A stretch of DNA of 64,000 bases from Duganella sp. sic0402 (GTDB lineage: Bacteria; Pseudomonadota; Gammaproteobacteria; Burkholderiales; Burkholderiaceae_D): assembly GCF_019219065.1 (NCBI RefSeq), contig NZ_JAHUWK010000008.1:124001-188000 (forward strand), in the 5' to 3' direction. Within the stretch, counting starts at the first letter, position 1. Each line of letters starts with the position of its first letter. The position numbers were made by a program, and so were the translations under genes. Below, one piece after another: positions 8,955-17,766 of this stretch. The notes under the pieces were generated by a model, which worked only from the letters and a program-made list of their open reading frames with translations, did not search any database and had not been told where the DNA came from.

Positions 8955-9240
8955 GGCGCCGACGCTGTAGCCAGCGCACTACCCACAGCAGGCCGGCGCC
9001 ACAGGCGCCAACGCATAGCGTGATGCCGGCCAGCAGCGCGGCTGGCTGGCGGAAGCCAAACACATCCGCCGCAAACGCCAGCACCACCGTCACCAGCAAC
9101 TGCGCCGGATACAGGAAACGCAACTGGCGCAACGGGCTGGCGTCGCCAAGCTTGTAATAATGCAGCGCCAGCGCGAAAGCCGGCCCCCACAATGCGCCGA
9201 GAAATACCAGCGCGGCAACGGCGATCAGCAGCAGTCTCAT
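8947..9240 (-). CDS. Small membrane protein, unknown function
   Basis: 97 residues with three or four hydrophobic helices (RLLLIAVAALVFLGALWGPAF; QLLVTVVLAFAADVF; LLAGITLCVGACGAGLLWVV) and a basic tail (RRRHG). The start codon (9238-9240) overlaps the stop of hldE2 (9237-9239) in an ATGA arrangement, and its 3' end overlaps the AraC gene start. It is therefore translationally coupled on both sides. I do not recognise a family; an inner-membrane location is predicted from the hydrophobicity alone. Confidence 0.7.
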   Translation of the reverse strand: MRLLLIAVAALVFLGALWGPAFALALHYYKLGDASPLRQLRFLYPAQLLVTVVLAFAADVFGFRQPAALLAGITLCVGACGAGLLWVVRWLQRRRHG

Positions 9241-9719
9241 GCCTTGAAGGCGCGGACCTTGGTCAGCAGTTTGGTGGTCGAGCGGTCATGTTCAAAGTCG
9301 ATGGCGACCGCCTGGCCGCCGTAGGCGATCACCGCCTGGCCTTCCGGAATGGCATCCATCTGGTAGTCGCCGCCCTTGGCATAGATTTCCGGGCGTGCCT
9401 GCTGCACCACTTCCAGCGCCGTGTCTTCGTCGAAGTCCACCACCAGGCTGACCGACTCCAGCGCGGCCAGCACCGCCATGCGGTCGGCGCAGTTGTTGAG
9501 CGGACGGTCGTCGCCCTTGCCCAGGCGCTTGACCGAGGCGTCGGTATTGGCCGCCACCACCAGCGAGGCGCCCAGCGCACGCGCTTGCGCCAGGTAGGTG
9601 ACGTGGCCGCGGTGCAGCAGGTCGAACACGCCGTTGGTCAGCACCACCGGTTTCGGCAGCGCGGCGACACGCGCCGCCAGTTGTTCACGAGTGCAGATCT
9701 TGTCTTCAAATTGAGGCAT
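9237..9719 (-). CDS. rfaE2: D-glycero-beta-D-manno-heptose 1-phosphate adenylyltransferase
   Basis: 160 residues, a nucleotidyltransferase of the cytidylyltransferase fold. It transfers AMP from ATP to D-glycero-beta-D-manno-heptose 1-phosphate, giving ADP-heptose for the lipopolysaccharide inner core. The catalytic HxGH motif is present early (GVFDLLHRGH), followed by the ANTDASVKRL and YAKGGDY segments typical of the C-terminal half of HldE. Here it stands alone (the bipartite rfaE1/rfaE2 form common in Betaproteobacteria), and no kinase partner is in the window. It is the first gene of a three-gene overlapping minus-strand operon. Confidence 0.92.
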   Translation of the reverse strand: MPQFEDKICTREQLAARVAALPKPVVLTNGVFDLLHRGHVTYLAQARALGASLVVAANTDASVKRLGKGDDRPLNNCADRMAVLAALESVSLVVDFDEDTALEVVQQARPEIYAKGGDYQMDAIPEGQAVIAYGGQAVAIDFEHDRSTTKLLTKVRAFKA

Positions 9720-9725
9720 AGCTTG

Positions 9726-10901
9726 TTAAGTGTCAGGTTCGTTGTCGGTCGGCTCTGCTTCGATGCTCAGCGCGCCGAATGCGCTGCCCTCCTTGGGTTC
9801 GCCGCGCTTGCTGTGCAGCTTGATCTGCAAGCGCAGGCCGTTCGCCGAGTCGGCGTTGCGCAGCGCTTCGTCATAGCCAATATAACCGCTATTATAAAGT
9901 TCATGTAAGGCCTGGTCGAAAGTACACATGCCGAGCTCGCGCGACTTGTGCATGATTTCCTTGATCGACTGGAAGTTACCTTTGAAGATCATCTCGGCGA
10001 TGGTGGGTGTATTCAGCAGGATTTCAATCGCTGCCTTGCGGCCCTTGCCATCCTCGGTGCGGATCAGCCGCTGCGAGACGATGGCACGCAGATTGGACGA
10101 CAAGTCCATCAGCAGCTGGTTGCGCCGCTCCTCGGGAAAGAAGTTGATGATGCGGTCCATGGTCTGGTTGGCGTTGTTGGCGTGCAGCGTACCCAGGCAC
10201 AGGTGGCCCGTTTCGGCGAAGGCAATCGCATGCTCCATGGTTTCGGTATCGCGGATCTCGCCGATCAGGATCACGTCCGGCGCCTGGCGCAGCGTGTTCT
10301 TCAGCGCGTTGTGCCAGGACAGCGTGTCCACGCCGACTTCGCGGTGCGTGATCAGGCAGCCCTGGTTCTTGTGCACATATTCGACCGGATCTTCCACCGT
10401 GATGATTTGGCCGGCCGAGTTGGCGTTGCGGTGATCGATCATCGCCGCCAGCGTGGTCGACTTGCCGGAACCGGTGCCGCCTACCACCAGCACCAGCCCG
10501 CGCTTGGTCATGATGATGTCTTTCAGTACCTCCGGCAGCGCCAGCTTTTCCAGCGTTGGAATCTCGGAAGCAATGGTGCGGATCACCATCGCCACGCTCT
10601 GCTGCTGCACAAATACGTTGACGCGGAAGCGGCACACACCCGGCAATGAGATGGCAAAATTACACTCTATCTCAACCTCGAATTCGCGCTGCTGCTTGCC
10701 GTTCATGATGGACAAGGCCAACGCGCGCGTCACGCCGCTGTTCAGCTTTTGCTGGCTCAGCGGCTTCATCGCGCCTTGCGCTTTCATGCTGGGCGGGAAG
10801 TCGGCGGAAATAAACAGGTCCGAGCCGCCGGCGTGATGCATCACCTTGAGCAGCTTGTGCAGATAGGCTTGCGCTTCTTCAGGAGCAAATGTGGAGGACA
10901 T
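9726..10901 (-). CDS. PilT/PilU-family ATPase, PilU-like paralogue
   Basis: 391 residues from the ATG at 10901, which has an AAAGG site upstream; a 9-residue-longer in-frame start at 10928 lacks one. It is a type IV pilus retraction-type ATPase: N-terminal PAS-like region (GSDLFISADFPP), Walker A GGTGSGKST, Asp box VEDPVEY, Walker B ILIGEIRD and His box TGHLCLGTLHANNANQ. The C-terminal segment (MIFKGNFQSIKEIMHKSRELGM) matches PilU rather than the AIRNLIRE signature of PilT. A separate pilT-pilU pair sits 4-6 kb away, so this is a third family member, possibly an accessory retraction motor. It is divergent from oxyR. Confidence 0.88.
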   Translation of the reverse strand: MSSTFAPEEAQAYLHKLLKVMHHAGGSDLFISADFPPSMKAQGAMKPLSQQKLNSGVTRALALSIMNGKQQREFEVEIECNFAISLPGVCRFRVNVFVQQQSVAMVIRTIASEIPTLEKLALPEVLKDIIMTKRGLVLVVGGTGSGKSTTLAAMIDHRNANSAGQIITVEDPVEYVHKNQGCLITHREVGVDTLSWHNALKNTLRQAPDVILIGEIRDTETMEHAIAFAETGHLCLGTLHANNANQTMDRIINFFPEERRNQLLMDLSSNLRAIVSQRLIRTEDGKGRKAAIEILLNTPTIAEMIFKGNFQSIKEIMHKSRELGMCTFDQALHELYNSGYIGYDEALRNADSANGLRLQIKLHSKRGEPKEGSAFGALSIEAEPTDNEPDT

Positions 10902-11011
10902 ACATCGCCTTTCAAGAATACGCTGCATTATATGGCCGGCATTCCGCTACAATAGCTCAACTTTAGTCATCCTTTATTGCATACTAGCATCGCCTGTGTT
11001 CAAATATATTC

Positions 11012-11947
11012 ATGACACTGACTGAACTGAAATACATAGTCGCTGTTGCACGAGCGAAGCACTTCGGACATGCGGCCGAAGCCTGCTATGTCGCCCAGCC
11101 GACCCTCTCGGTGGCCATCAAGAAACTCGAAGATGAACTGGGCGTGGTCCTGTTTGAACGGGGCGGCGCCGAAATCTCCGTCACGCCGCTGGGCGCGCAA
11201 ATTGTCGCCCAGGCCGAGCGCGTGCTCGAACAGACCGCCGCCATCAAGGAACTTGCAAAGCAGAACAAAGATCCGCTGGCCGGCCCGCTGCGCCTGGGCG
11301 TGATCTATACCATCGGCCCTTACCTGCTGCCGCCGCTGGTCAAGGGCATGATCGCCAAAGTCCCGCAGATGCCGCTGATACTGCAAGAGAATTTCACCGT
11401 CAAGCTACTGGAAATGCTGCGCCAGGGCGAGCTGGACGCCGCCATCATGGCGCTGCCGCTGCCCGAACACGGTATGGCCATGCAAGTGTTGTATGACGAG
11501 CCTTTCGTGGTCGCCATGCCGTCGGCCCACCCGTGGACCAAGCGCAAATCGATCCCGGCCGACGATCTCAAGACCGAGAATATGCTGTTGCTGGGTAACG
11601 GACACTGCTTCCGCGACCAGGTACTGGAAGTATGTCCCGAAATGGCGCGCTTCTCGGCGCCGGGCAATGGCATGCAGCGCACGTTTGAAGGCTCGTCTTT
11701 GGAAACCATCCGCCACATGGTGGCCAGCGGTATCGGCCTGACCGTGCTGCCGCGCGCCTCGGTGCCGGACATGGATGCCAAGGATGGCATGCTGCAATTC
11801 CGTCCGTTCGACGAACCGGCGCCATCGCGCCGCGTGGTCATCGTCTGGCGCAAGAGCTTCACCCGCAAGGCGGCCATCGACGCCGTGTGCGACGTGGTGT
11901 CGTCGTGCAATCTGCCGGGCATCACCACCCTCTGCGCCGACGAATAA
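11012..11947 (+). CDS. oxyR: OxyR, hydrogen peroxide-sensing LysR regulator
   Basis: 311 residues. The N-terminal winged HTH (LTELKYIVAVARAKHFGHAA, PTLSVAIKKLEDELGV) is LysR type. Residues Cys199 and Cys208, in GHCFRDQVLEVC, match the redox-active disulphide pair of OxyR in both position and context, so peroxide sensing is well supported. OxyR activates catalase, peroxidase and related genes when oxidised and usually represses itself. The divergent neighbour is the PilU-like ATPase (110 bases between starts); ubiA follows downstream. The gene order oxyR-ubiA is common in Betaproteobacteria. Confidence 0.93.
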   Translation: MTLTELKYIVAVARAKHFGHAAEACYVAQPTLSVAIKKLEDELGVVLFERGGAEISVTPLGAQIVAQAERVLEQTAAIKELAKQNKDPLAGPLRLGVIYTIGPYLLPPLVKGMIAKVPQMPLILQENFTVKLLEMLRQGELDAAIMALPLPEHGMAMQVLYDEPFVVAMPSAHPWTKRKSIPADDLKTENMLLLGNGHCFRDQVLEVCPEMARFSAPGNGMQRTFEGSSLETIRHMVASGIGLTVLPRASVPDMDAKDGMLQFRPFDEPAPSRRVVIVWRKSFTRKAAIDAVCDVVSSCNLPGITTLCADE

Positions 11948-12013
11948 GGCGCATTTAGCCAGCCGGCGCAGGATTTGCGATAATCATCGCTTTCCTGTTA
12001 GCAGAAGTGGCAT

Positions 12014-12868
12014 ATGAACAAGCTGGCGCTTTACCTCCGACTGATACGCATGGACAAACCCATCGGCACCGTGCTGCTGCTGTGGCCGACGCTGATGGCA
12101 ATGTGGATCGCCTCCGGCGGCGTGCCGGAATGGCGCCTGCTGGTGATCTTCACGCTGGGTACCTTCCTGATGCGTTCGGCCGGCTGCGCCATCAACGACT
12201 ACGCCGACCAGGACATTGACAAATTCGTCAAGCGCACCGCCGAACGGCCGATCACCAGCGGCCGCGTCAGCGGCAAGGAAGCGGTGGCAATCGCCGTGGT
12301 GCTGACGCTGCTGGCCTTCTGCCTGATCCTGCCGCTGAACACGCTGACCAGGCAGATGTCGGTGGCGGCGGTGATCCTGGCCGGCACCTACCCCTACACC
12401 AAGCGCTTCTTCGCGATTCCGCAGGCCTACCTGGGCATCGCCTTCGGCTTCGGCATCCCGATGGCGTTTGCCGCCATCCAGGGCCATGTGCCGCCGGTGG
12501 CCTGGCTGCTGCTGGTCGCCAATGTGTTCTGGACGCTGGCCTATGACACCGAATACGCGATGTGCGACCGCGACGACGACCTGAAGCTGGGCATCCGCAC
12601 CTCGGCCATCACCTTCGGCCGCTACGATGTGGCCATCATCATGTTCTGCTACGCGATGCATCTGGCGATGGTGCTGGTGTGCGGCTGGCAGCTGGGCCTG
12701 CGGCTGTGGTTTGTCGCCGGGCTGGCGGTGGCGGCCGGGCTGGCGTGCTACCACTACACGCTGATCCGCAACCGCGAGCGCGGGCCTTGCCTGTACGCCT
12801 TCCGCCACAACAACTGGCTGGGCGGCGCGGTGTTTGCCGGGGTGGCGCTGGACTACGCGCTGCGCTAA
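12014..12868 (+). CDS. ubiA: 4-hydroxybenzoate octaprenyltransferase
   Basis: 284 residues, an integral membrane prenyltransferase with about eight or nine hydrophobic segments. It joins the polyprenyl chain to 4-hydroxybenzoate, an early step of ubiquinone synthesis. The first aspartate-rich motif is NDxxDxxxD at residues 61-69 (NDYADQDID), followed by [11 protein letters not shown]. The second is in [22 protein letters not shown]. The length fits UbiA (about 290). It follows oxyR by 66 bases on the same strand, and may be co-transcribed or have its own promoter. Confidence 0.95.
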   Translation: MNKLALYLRLIRMDKPIGTVLLLWPTLMAMWIASGGVPEWRLLVIFTLGTFLMRSAGCAINDYADQDIDKFVKRTAERPITSGRVSGKEAVAIAVVLTLLAFCLILPLNTLTRQMSVAAVILAGTYPYTKRFFAIPQAYLGIAFGFGIPMAFAAIQGHVPPVAWLLLVANVFWTLAYDTEYAMCDRDDDLKLGIRTSAITFGRYDVAIIMFCYAMHLAMVLVCGWQLGLRLWFVAGLAVAAGLACYHYTLIRNRERGPCLYAFRHNNWLGGAVFAGVALDYALR

Positions 12869-12952
12869 ATCAAGTGCGCGCAATTGCGCGCCCATAAGAC
12901 GCCAACTTCGCCGATACTGTTATTTCAACCGACAAATACAGATGAGGTCACC

Positions 12953-13288
12953 ATGAGCCAGAACGATATTGCCGACACCCAGGCTGCCATCGCCAACACC
13001 CGCGACAAGCTGGTGGACGGTCTGCGCAGTTCCATCAACGACGCTGAGAAATGGCTGGAAGAAAGCGCCGACGACGTCAGCGAAGCCGCCTCCGAAGCGC
13101 GCGCCCGTTTCGACGATACGCTGCGCACCGCCATCAGCGACCTGCGCAAGCTGGAAGACAGCATCCTGGCGCACAGCCGCGAAGCCGTCGAAAGCGTCGA
13201 CACCTATGTGCACGACAATCCTTGGAAAGCCATCACCATCGGCGCCACCGTCGGCCTGCTGCTGGGTGTGCTGATCACCCGCAAATAA
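12953..13288 (+). CDS. DUF883 (ElaB/YqjD-like) membrane-anchored protein
   Basis: 111 residues from the ATG at 12953, which has TGAGG at 12943-12947; an in-frame start 69 bases upstream lacks a ribosome site. A long amphipathic acidic helix (DKLVDGLRSSINDAEKWLEE onward) is followed by the DUF883 signature (DNPWKAITIGATVGLLLGVL) with one C-terminal transmembrane helix and the basic end ITRK. Family members such as YqjD are tail-anchored and ribosome-associated in stationary phase. Its stop lies 1 base from the convergent proC stop. Confidence 0.9.
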   Translation: MSQNDIADTQAAIANTRDKLVDGLRSSINDAEKWLEESADDVSEAASEARARFDDTLRTAISDLRKLEDSILAHSREAVESVDTYVHDNPWKAITIGATVGLLLGVLITRK

Positions 13289-13289
13289 A

Positions 13290-14111
13290 CTAGGCCTGGC
13301 CGAGTTCGTCGCCAAGCTGCTTACCGCGCGCGGCGGCGGCTTTCATGGCGCTGATGATGTTTTCCTTGACGGCGCTGGCTTCCATGCTGGTCAGCGCCGC
13401 ATAGGTCGTGCCGCCCTTGGAGGTGACACGCTCGCGCAGCAGCGACACCGGCTCGCTGGATTGCTGCGCCAGTTGCGCCGCACCGGTAAAGGTGGCCAGG
13501 GCCAGCTGCTTGCCCTGCTCCGCGCTCAATCCCATTTCCTCGGCCGCCTGCTGCATCGCTTCAATAAAGTAGAACACATAGGCCGGACCGCTGCCGGACA
13601 CCGCTGTCACCGCGTCGATCTTGCTTTCATCATCCAGCCATACAGTCGGGCCGACCGCCTTCAGGATGTCATCGGCCAGCCTGGTCTGCGCTACGCTGAC
13701 GCCGGCCATCGCCACCATGCCGGTAATCCCCTGGCCAATCAGCGCCGGCGTGTTTGGCATGCAGCGCACGATGGCGCCATAGCCGCCCAGCCAGCGCGCC
13801 AGGTCGGCGCCACGGATGCCGGCCGCGATCGAGACGATCAGCGGCCGGCGGGCCGTATCAAGCAATGGCAGCAGCTGTGCGCTGACTTCGCGCATGCTTT
13901 GCGGCTTGACCGCCAGCACGATCGCGTCAACGCCGGCCAGCGCCGCACCGGCTGTGGCGGCGGTGCTCACGCCATACTGCTTCTGCAAGCGCGCCAGCGC
14001 ATCCGCGTTCGGGTCCACGACGTGGATATTGGCGCCGTCGGTCAGTTTGTTGGCCAGCCCTGCGATCAGGGCCGCGGCCATATTGCCGCCGCCGATAAAT
14101 GCTATTTTCAT
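13290..14111 (-). CDS. proC: Pyrroline-5-carboxylate reductase
   Basis: 273 residues. It catalyses the last step of proline synthesis, NAD(P)H reduction of 1-pyrroline-5-carboxylate. The N-terminal Rossmann motif is IAFIGGGNMAAALI. The conserved C-terminal signature covers VSGSGPAYVFYFIEAM, with LREKVTSKGGTT-like LRERVTSKGGTTYAAL further on. The length matches the family (about 270). It lies 3 bases downstream of yggS on the same strand, the usual yggS-proC operon, divergent from pilT. Confidence 0.95.
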   Translation of the reverse strand: MKIAFIGGGNMAAALIAGLANKLTDGANIHVVDPNADALARLQKQYGVSTAATAGAALAGVDAIVLAVKPQSMREVSAQLLPLLDTARRPLIVSIAAGIRGADLARWLGGYGAIVRCMPNTPALIGQGITGMVAMAGVSVAQTRLADDILKAVGPTVWLDDESKIDAVTAVSGSGPAYVFYFIEAMQQAAEEMGLSAEQGKQLALATFTGAAQLAQQSSEPVSLLRERVTSKGGTTYAALTSMEASAVKENIISAMKAAAARGKQLGDELGQA

Positions 14112-14114
14112 GTC

Positions 14115-14819
14115 TTACGCCTTCAGATAGTTGCGCGCGCCGAAAATCGCGCTGCCGACGCGCACCATGGTCGCGCCTTCGAAAATCGCCGCCCGCATAT
14201 CGGCCGACATGCCCATCGACAGCGTATCCAGCGCCAGTCCATCGGCGCGCAATTGTTCATAAATAGTCCGCAGCTGGGCAAACGCCGCGCGCTGCTGCGC
14301 AAACGCCTCGGCCGGCTCAGGGATCGCCATCAGGCCGCGCAGTGTCAGATTCGGCAGCGCGGCGACCTTGTGGGCCAGCGCCGCCACTTCTTCCGGGGCG
14401 GCGCCGCTCTTGCTGGCTTCGCCGCTGATATTCACTTGCAGGCAAATCTGTAGCGGCGGCATACCGTCCGGCCGCTGCTCCGACAGCCGCTGCGCGATCT
14501 TCTCGCGCTCGACCGTATGCACCCAAGCAAAGTTCTCCGCGATCGGGCGCGTCTTATTGCTTTGAATCGGGCCGATGAAATGCCACTCCAGCGCCGGCGC
14601 CCCCGCCTCTTGCACGGCGCGGATCTTGTCCAGTCCTTCCTGCAAATAGTTCTCGCCGAACGCCCGCTGGCCGGCCGCGACCGCCTCCAGCACCGCCTCC
14701 GGCCCAAAGGTCTTGGACACGGCCAGCAATTGCACGGCGCCGGCCGGACGCTGAGATTCTTGGGTAGCAGCAACAATTGTCGCGGTGATGGCTTGCAAGT
14801 TCTGGCGGATCAGGGACAT
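14115..14819 (-). CDS. yggS: YggS/PLPBP family pyridoxal-phosphate homeostasis protein
   Basis: About 234 residues from the ATG at 14819 (MSLIRQNL); a start at 14852 would add 11 residues and neither has a strong ribosome site. It is a fold-type III PLP-binding protein. The PLP lysine is in LLAVSKTF, followed by FGENYLQEGLDKI, EWHFIGPIQSNKT and the phosphate-binding LSMGMSADMRAAI and VRVGSAIFGARNY. Members keep free PLP and amino-acid pools balanced and have no known enzyme activity. It is divergent from pilT with about 60 bases between starts and co-directional with proC. Confidence 0.92.
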   Translation of the reverse strand: MSLIRQNLQAITATIVAATQESQRPAGAVQLLAVSKTFGPEAVLEAVAAGQRAFGENYLQEGLDKIRAVQEAGAPALEWHFIGPIQSNKTRPIAENFAWVHTVEREKIAQRLSEQRPDGMPPLQICLQVNISGEASKSGAAPEEVAALAHKVAALPNLTLRGLMAIPEPAEAFAQQRAAFAQLRTIYEQLRADGLALDTLSMGMSADMRAAIFEGATMVRVGSAIFGARNYLKA

Positions 14820-14879
14820 AATCATCGAGTAAAGATCGTTATAACAGGCCACATATACTTCGGGGCACAGGGATTATAA

Positions 14880-15923
14880 ATGGACATCTCGGAACTACTC
14901 GCATTCTCGGTCAAGAACAAGGCCTCGGACCTGCACCTGTCAGCCGGCCTGCCGCCGATGATACGGGTGCACGGCGACGTGCGGCGCATCAACCTGCCGC
15001 CGCTGGAGCACAAAGATGTGCATGGCATGATCTACGACATCATGAACGATGGCCAGCGCAAGGTCTACGAAGAAATGCTGGAGATCGACTTCTCGTTCTC
15101 GATCCCCGGCCTGGCGCGCTTCCGCGTCAACGCCTACAACCAGGAGCGCGGCGCCTCGGCGGTGCTGCGCACGATTCCGTCGAAAATCCTGACGCTGGAA
15201 GAGCTCAACGCGCCGAAAATCTTTGCCGATTTCGCGCTGAAGCCGCGCGGCCTGGTACTGGTGACCGGCCCGACCGGCTCCGGCAAATCGACCACGCTGG
15301 CGGCCATGGTCAACCACCTCAACGAAAACGAGTACGGCCACATCCTGACGATTGAAGACCCGATCGAATTCGTGCACGAATCCAAGAAATGCCTGATCAA
15401 CCAGCGCGAAGTCGGGCCGCACACGCTGTCCTTCAACAACGCGCTGCGTTCGGCGCTGCGCGAAGACCCGGACTGCATCCTGGTCGGCGAGCTGCGCGAC
15501 CTGGAAACCATCCGCCTGGCCTTGTCGGCTGCCGAGACCGGCCACCTGGTGTTCGGCACGCTGCACACCTCGTCGGCGGCAAAAACCATCGACCGCATCG
15601 TCGACGTGTTCCCGGCCGACGAAAAAGAAATGGTGCGCGCCATGCTCTCCGAATCGCTGCAAGCGGTCATCTCGCAAACGCTGCTGAAAACCAAGGACGG
15701 CGCAGGCCGCGTGGCCGCCCACGAAATCATGGTGGCGACGCCGGCGATCCGCAACCTGATCCGCGAAGCCAAAGTGGCGCAGATGTACTCGGCGATCCAG
15801 ACCGGCAGCAACGTCGGCATGCAGACGCTGGACCAGAACCTCACCGACCTGGTTCGCCGCAACCTCATCAGCAGCAGCGCCGCCCGCGCCGCCGCCAAAT
15901 CCCCGGAGAACTTCCCCGGCTAA
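14880..15923 (+). CDS. pilT: Type IV pilus twitching motility retraction ATPase PilT
   Basis: 347 residues, a hexameric cytoplasmic ATPase that powers pilus depolymerisation. Motifs in order: ASDLHLSAGLPPMIRVHG, Walker A GPTGSGKST, Asp box IEDPIEFVH, Walker B ILVGELRD, His box TGHLVFGTLHTSSA, and the PilT-specific AIRNLIREAKVAQM. The length is typical (about 345). It is divergent from yggS-proC and followed by pilU after a 101-base gap that contains a long palindrome. Confidence 0.96.
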   Translation: MDISELLAFSVKNKASDLHLSAGLPPMIRVHGDVRRINLPPLEHKDVHGMIYDIMNDGQRKVYEEMLEIDFSFSIPGLARFRVNAYNQERGASAVLRTIPSKILTLEELNAPKIFADFALKPRGLVLVTGPTGSGKSTTLAAMVNHLNENEYGHILTIEDPIEFVHESKKCLINQREVGPHTLSFNNALRSALREDPDCILVGELRDLETIRLALSAAETGHLVFGTLHTSSAAKTIDRIVDVFPADEKEMVRAMLSESLQAVISQTLLKTKDGAGRVAAHEIMVATPAIRNLIREAKVAQMYSAIQTGSNVGMQTLDQNLTDLVRRNLISSSAARAAAKSPENFPG

Positions 15924-15938
15924 ACGCCGGGGTCAACG

Positions 15939-15998
15939 CCGGGGTCAGTTCTGCCAAACGTACACGAGCTCATGTACATTTGGCGGAACTGACCCCGG
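15939..15998. repeat. 60-bp near-perfect palindrome between pilT and pilU
   Basis: Two 30-base arms meet at GAG|CTC with no spacer and match at 27 of 30 positions. The left arm begins CCGGGGTCAGTTC and the right arm ends GAACTGACCCCGG. The motif cgccggggtca is also present just before it (from 15926), a partial second copy of the left end. The transcript could fold into a very long hairpin between pilT and pilU; there is no U-tract, so a processing or attenuation site, or a REP/MITE-like element, is more likely than a simple terminator. Confidence 0.85.
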
Positions 15999-16024
15999 AT
16001 TTGAATCGGTATTAAGGAATCAGA

Positions 16025-17161
16025 ATGGAACGCGACCAGGCTTCTAAATTCATGTTCGACCTGCTGCGCCTGATGTTGGCCAAGAAGGGATCGGACTTGT
16101 TTATCACCGCCGGCTTTCCGCCTGCGATCAAGATTGATGGCAAGATGACGCCGGTGTCGGCCCAGGTGCTGACCGCCGCGCATACGCTGGACCTGGCGCG
16201 CTCCATCATGAGCGACAAGCAGGCTGCCGGCTTCGAGCTGAGCAAGGAAGCCAACTTCGCCATCAGCCCCGGCGATATCGGCCGCTTCCGCGTCTCCGCG
16301 TTTGTGCAGATGAGTTCGGTCGGCATGGTGCTGCGGACCATCACCTCCGAAATTCCCAAGCTGGAAGACCTGGGCCTGCCCGAAGTACTGAAAGAGGTGG
16401 TGATGGCCAAGCGCGGCCTGGTGATCATGGTCGGCGCCACCGGTTCCGGCAAGTCGACCACGCTGGCGGCCATGGTCGGCTACCGCAATGAAAACAGCTA
16501 CGGCCACATCATCACCATCGAAGACCCGGTCGAATACGTCCACCCGCACAAGAATTGCATCGTCACCCAGCGCGAAGTCGGCGTCGATACCGACGACTGG
16601 GAGGTGGCGCTGAAGAACACGCTGCGCCAGGCGCCGGACGTGATCCAGATCGGCGAGATCCGCGACCGCGCAACCATGGACCACGCCATCGCCTTCGCCG
16701 AAACCGGCCACCTGTGCCTGGCCACGCTGCACGCCAACAGCGCCAATCAGGCGCTCGACCGCATCATCAATTTCTTCCCCGAGGAGCGCCGCCAGCAGTT
16801 GCTGATGGACTTGTCGCTGAATCTGAAAGGCATGATCTCGCAGCGCCTGATCCCGAAGAAGGAAGAAAAAGGCCGCGCCGTGGCCATCGAAATCCTGCTC
16901 AATTCGCCGCTGATCTCGGACCTGATCTTCAAGGGCCAGGTACACGAGATCAAGGAGCTGATGAAAAAATCGCGCGAACTGGGCATGCAGACTTTCGACC
17001 AGTCGCTGTTCGACCTGCACGAAGCCGATCTGATTACTTACGAGGACGCGCTGCGCAACGCCGACTCGGTCAACGACCTGCGCCTGGCCATCAAGCTGGA
17101 GGGCAAAGCCGCGAAGAACCGCGACCTGTCCGCCGGCACCGAACATTTGGGAATCATTTAA
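16025..17161 (+). CDS. pilU: Type IV pilus retraction ATPase PilU
   Basis: 378 residues. PilU is the PilT-dependent accessory retraction ATPase. Motifs: [20 protein letters not shown], Walker [10 protein letters not shown], Asp box [10 protein letters not shown], Walker B IQIGEIRD, His box [16 protein letters not shown], and the PilU-type tail [22 protein letters not shown]. It follows pilT; its stop overlaps the start of the glutathione peroxidase gene by one base (TAATG), suggesting coupling. It is closely similar to the PilU-like paralogue at 9726-10901. Confidence 0.95.
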   Translation: MERDQASKFMFDLLRLMLAKKGSDLFITAGFPPAIKIDGKMTPVSAQVLTAAHTLDLARSIMSDKQAAGFELSKEANFAISPGDIGRFRVSAFVQMSSVGMVLRTITSEIPKLEDLGLPEVLKEVVMAKRGLVIMVGATGSGKSTTLAAMVGYRNENSYGHIITIEDPVEYVHPHKNCIVTQREVGVDTDDWEVALKNTLRQAPDVIQIGEIRDRATMDHAIAFAETGHLCLATLHANSANQALDRIINFFPEERRQQLLMDLSLNLKGMISQRLIPKKEEKGRAVAIEILLNSPLISDLIFKGQVHEIKELMKKSRELGMQTFDQSLFDLHEADLITYEDALRNADSVNDLRLAIKLEGKAAKNRDLSAGTEHLGII

Positions 17162-17646
17162 TGAGCACAATCTTCGACATCTCCGCCGACAGCCTGTCCG
17201 GCCAACCTGTCAGCCTGAGCCAGTACAAGGGCAAGGTCCTGCTGATCGTCAACACCGCCAGCAAGTGCGGCTTCACGCCGCAGTACCAGGGCCTGGAAGC
17301 GGTCTACCAGCAATTCAAGGACAAAGGCGTGGAAGTGCTGGGCTTCCCCTGCAACCAGTTCGGTGCGCAGGAACCGGGCGCCGCCGACGAGATCGGCGCA
17401 TTCTGCGAGAAGAACTACGGCGTCACTTTCCCGCTGTTCGCCAAGATCGATGTCAACGGCACGCATGCCCATCCGCTGTTCCAGAAGCTGAAAAAGGATG
17501 CGCCCGGCATCCTTGGCACCGAAGGTATCAAATGGAATTTTACAAAGTTTCTGATCCGCAAGGACGGCACGGTCTACAACCGCTACGCCCCTGCAACCAA
17601 ACCCGAAGAGCTGATTTCTGATATCGAAAAGCTATTAGCTGAGTGA
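17161..17646 (+). CDS. Glutathione peroxidase family protein
   Basis: 161 residues of the BtuE/GPx family, which reduces peroxides using thioredoxin or glutathione. The peroxidatic residue is cysteine, not selenocysteine ([15 protein letters not shown]). The catalytic Gln is in [12 protein letters not shown] and the Trp/Asn in KWNFTKFLI. The length is typical. Its ATG overlaps the pilU stop by one base, so an unusual pilT-pilU-gpx transcript is likely. No terminator is obvious after it. Confidence 0.93.
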   Translation: MSTIFDISADSLSGQPVSLSQYKGKVLLIVNTASKCGFTPQYQGLEAVYQQFKDKGVEVLGFPCNQFGAQEPGAADEIGAFCEKNYGVTFPLFAKIDVNGTHAHPLFQKLKKDAPGILGTEGIKWNFTKFLIRKDGTVYNRYAPATKPEELISDIEKLLAE

Positions 17647-17684
17647 TTTCGGCAACAGAATGTCCACTACAAAAGTTAAATAAT

Positions 17685-17696
17685 GAAAACGTTTTC
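17685..17696. promoter_or_regulatory. LacI/PurR-type operator-like palindrome
   Basis: GAAAACGTTTTC is a perfect 12-base palindrome with the central CG step seen in LacI-family operators (the PurR box has the core AAACGTTT). It lies 71 bases upstream of the GGDEF-EAL gene. No LacI-family gene is in the window, so this is only a candidate site. Confidence 0.35.
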
Positions 17697-17766
17697 CGAA
17701 AATCGTGGCGCGGATTGACTTTTAGGTAATAATGAACTTTGGTCGTATCCTGTCGAATCAGTCGCT

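Noticed and set aside
13290..14111. 330-residue plus-strand frame over proC and yggS (13461-14453)
   Set aside because: It is antisense to two well-supported genes and has no family motifs.
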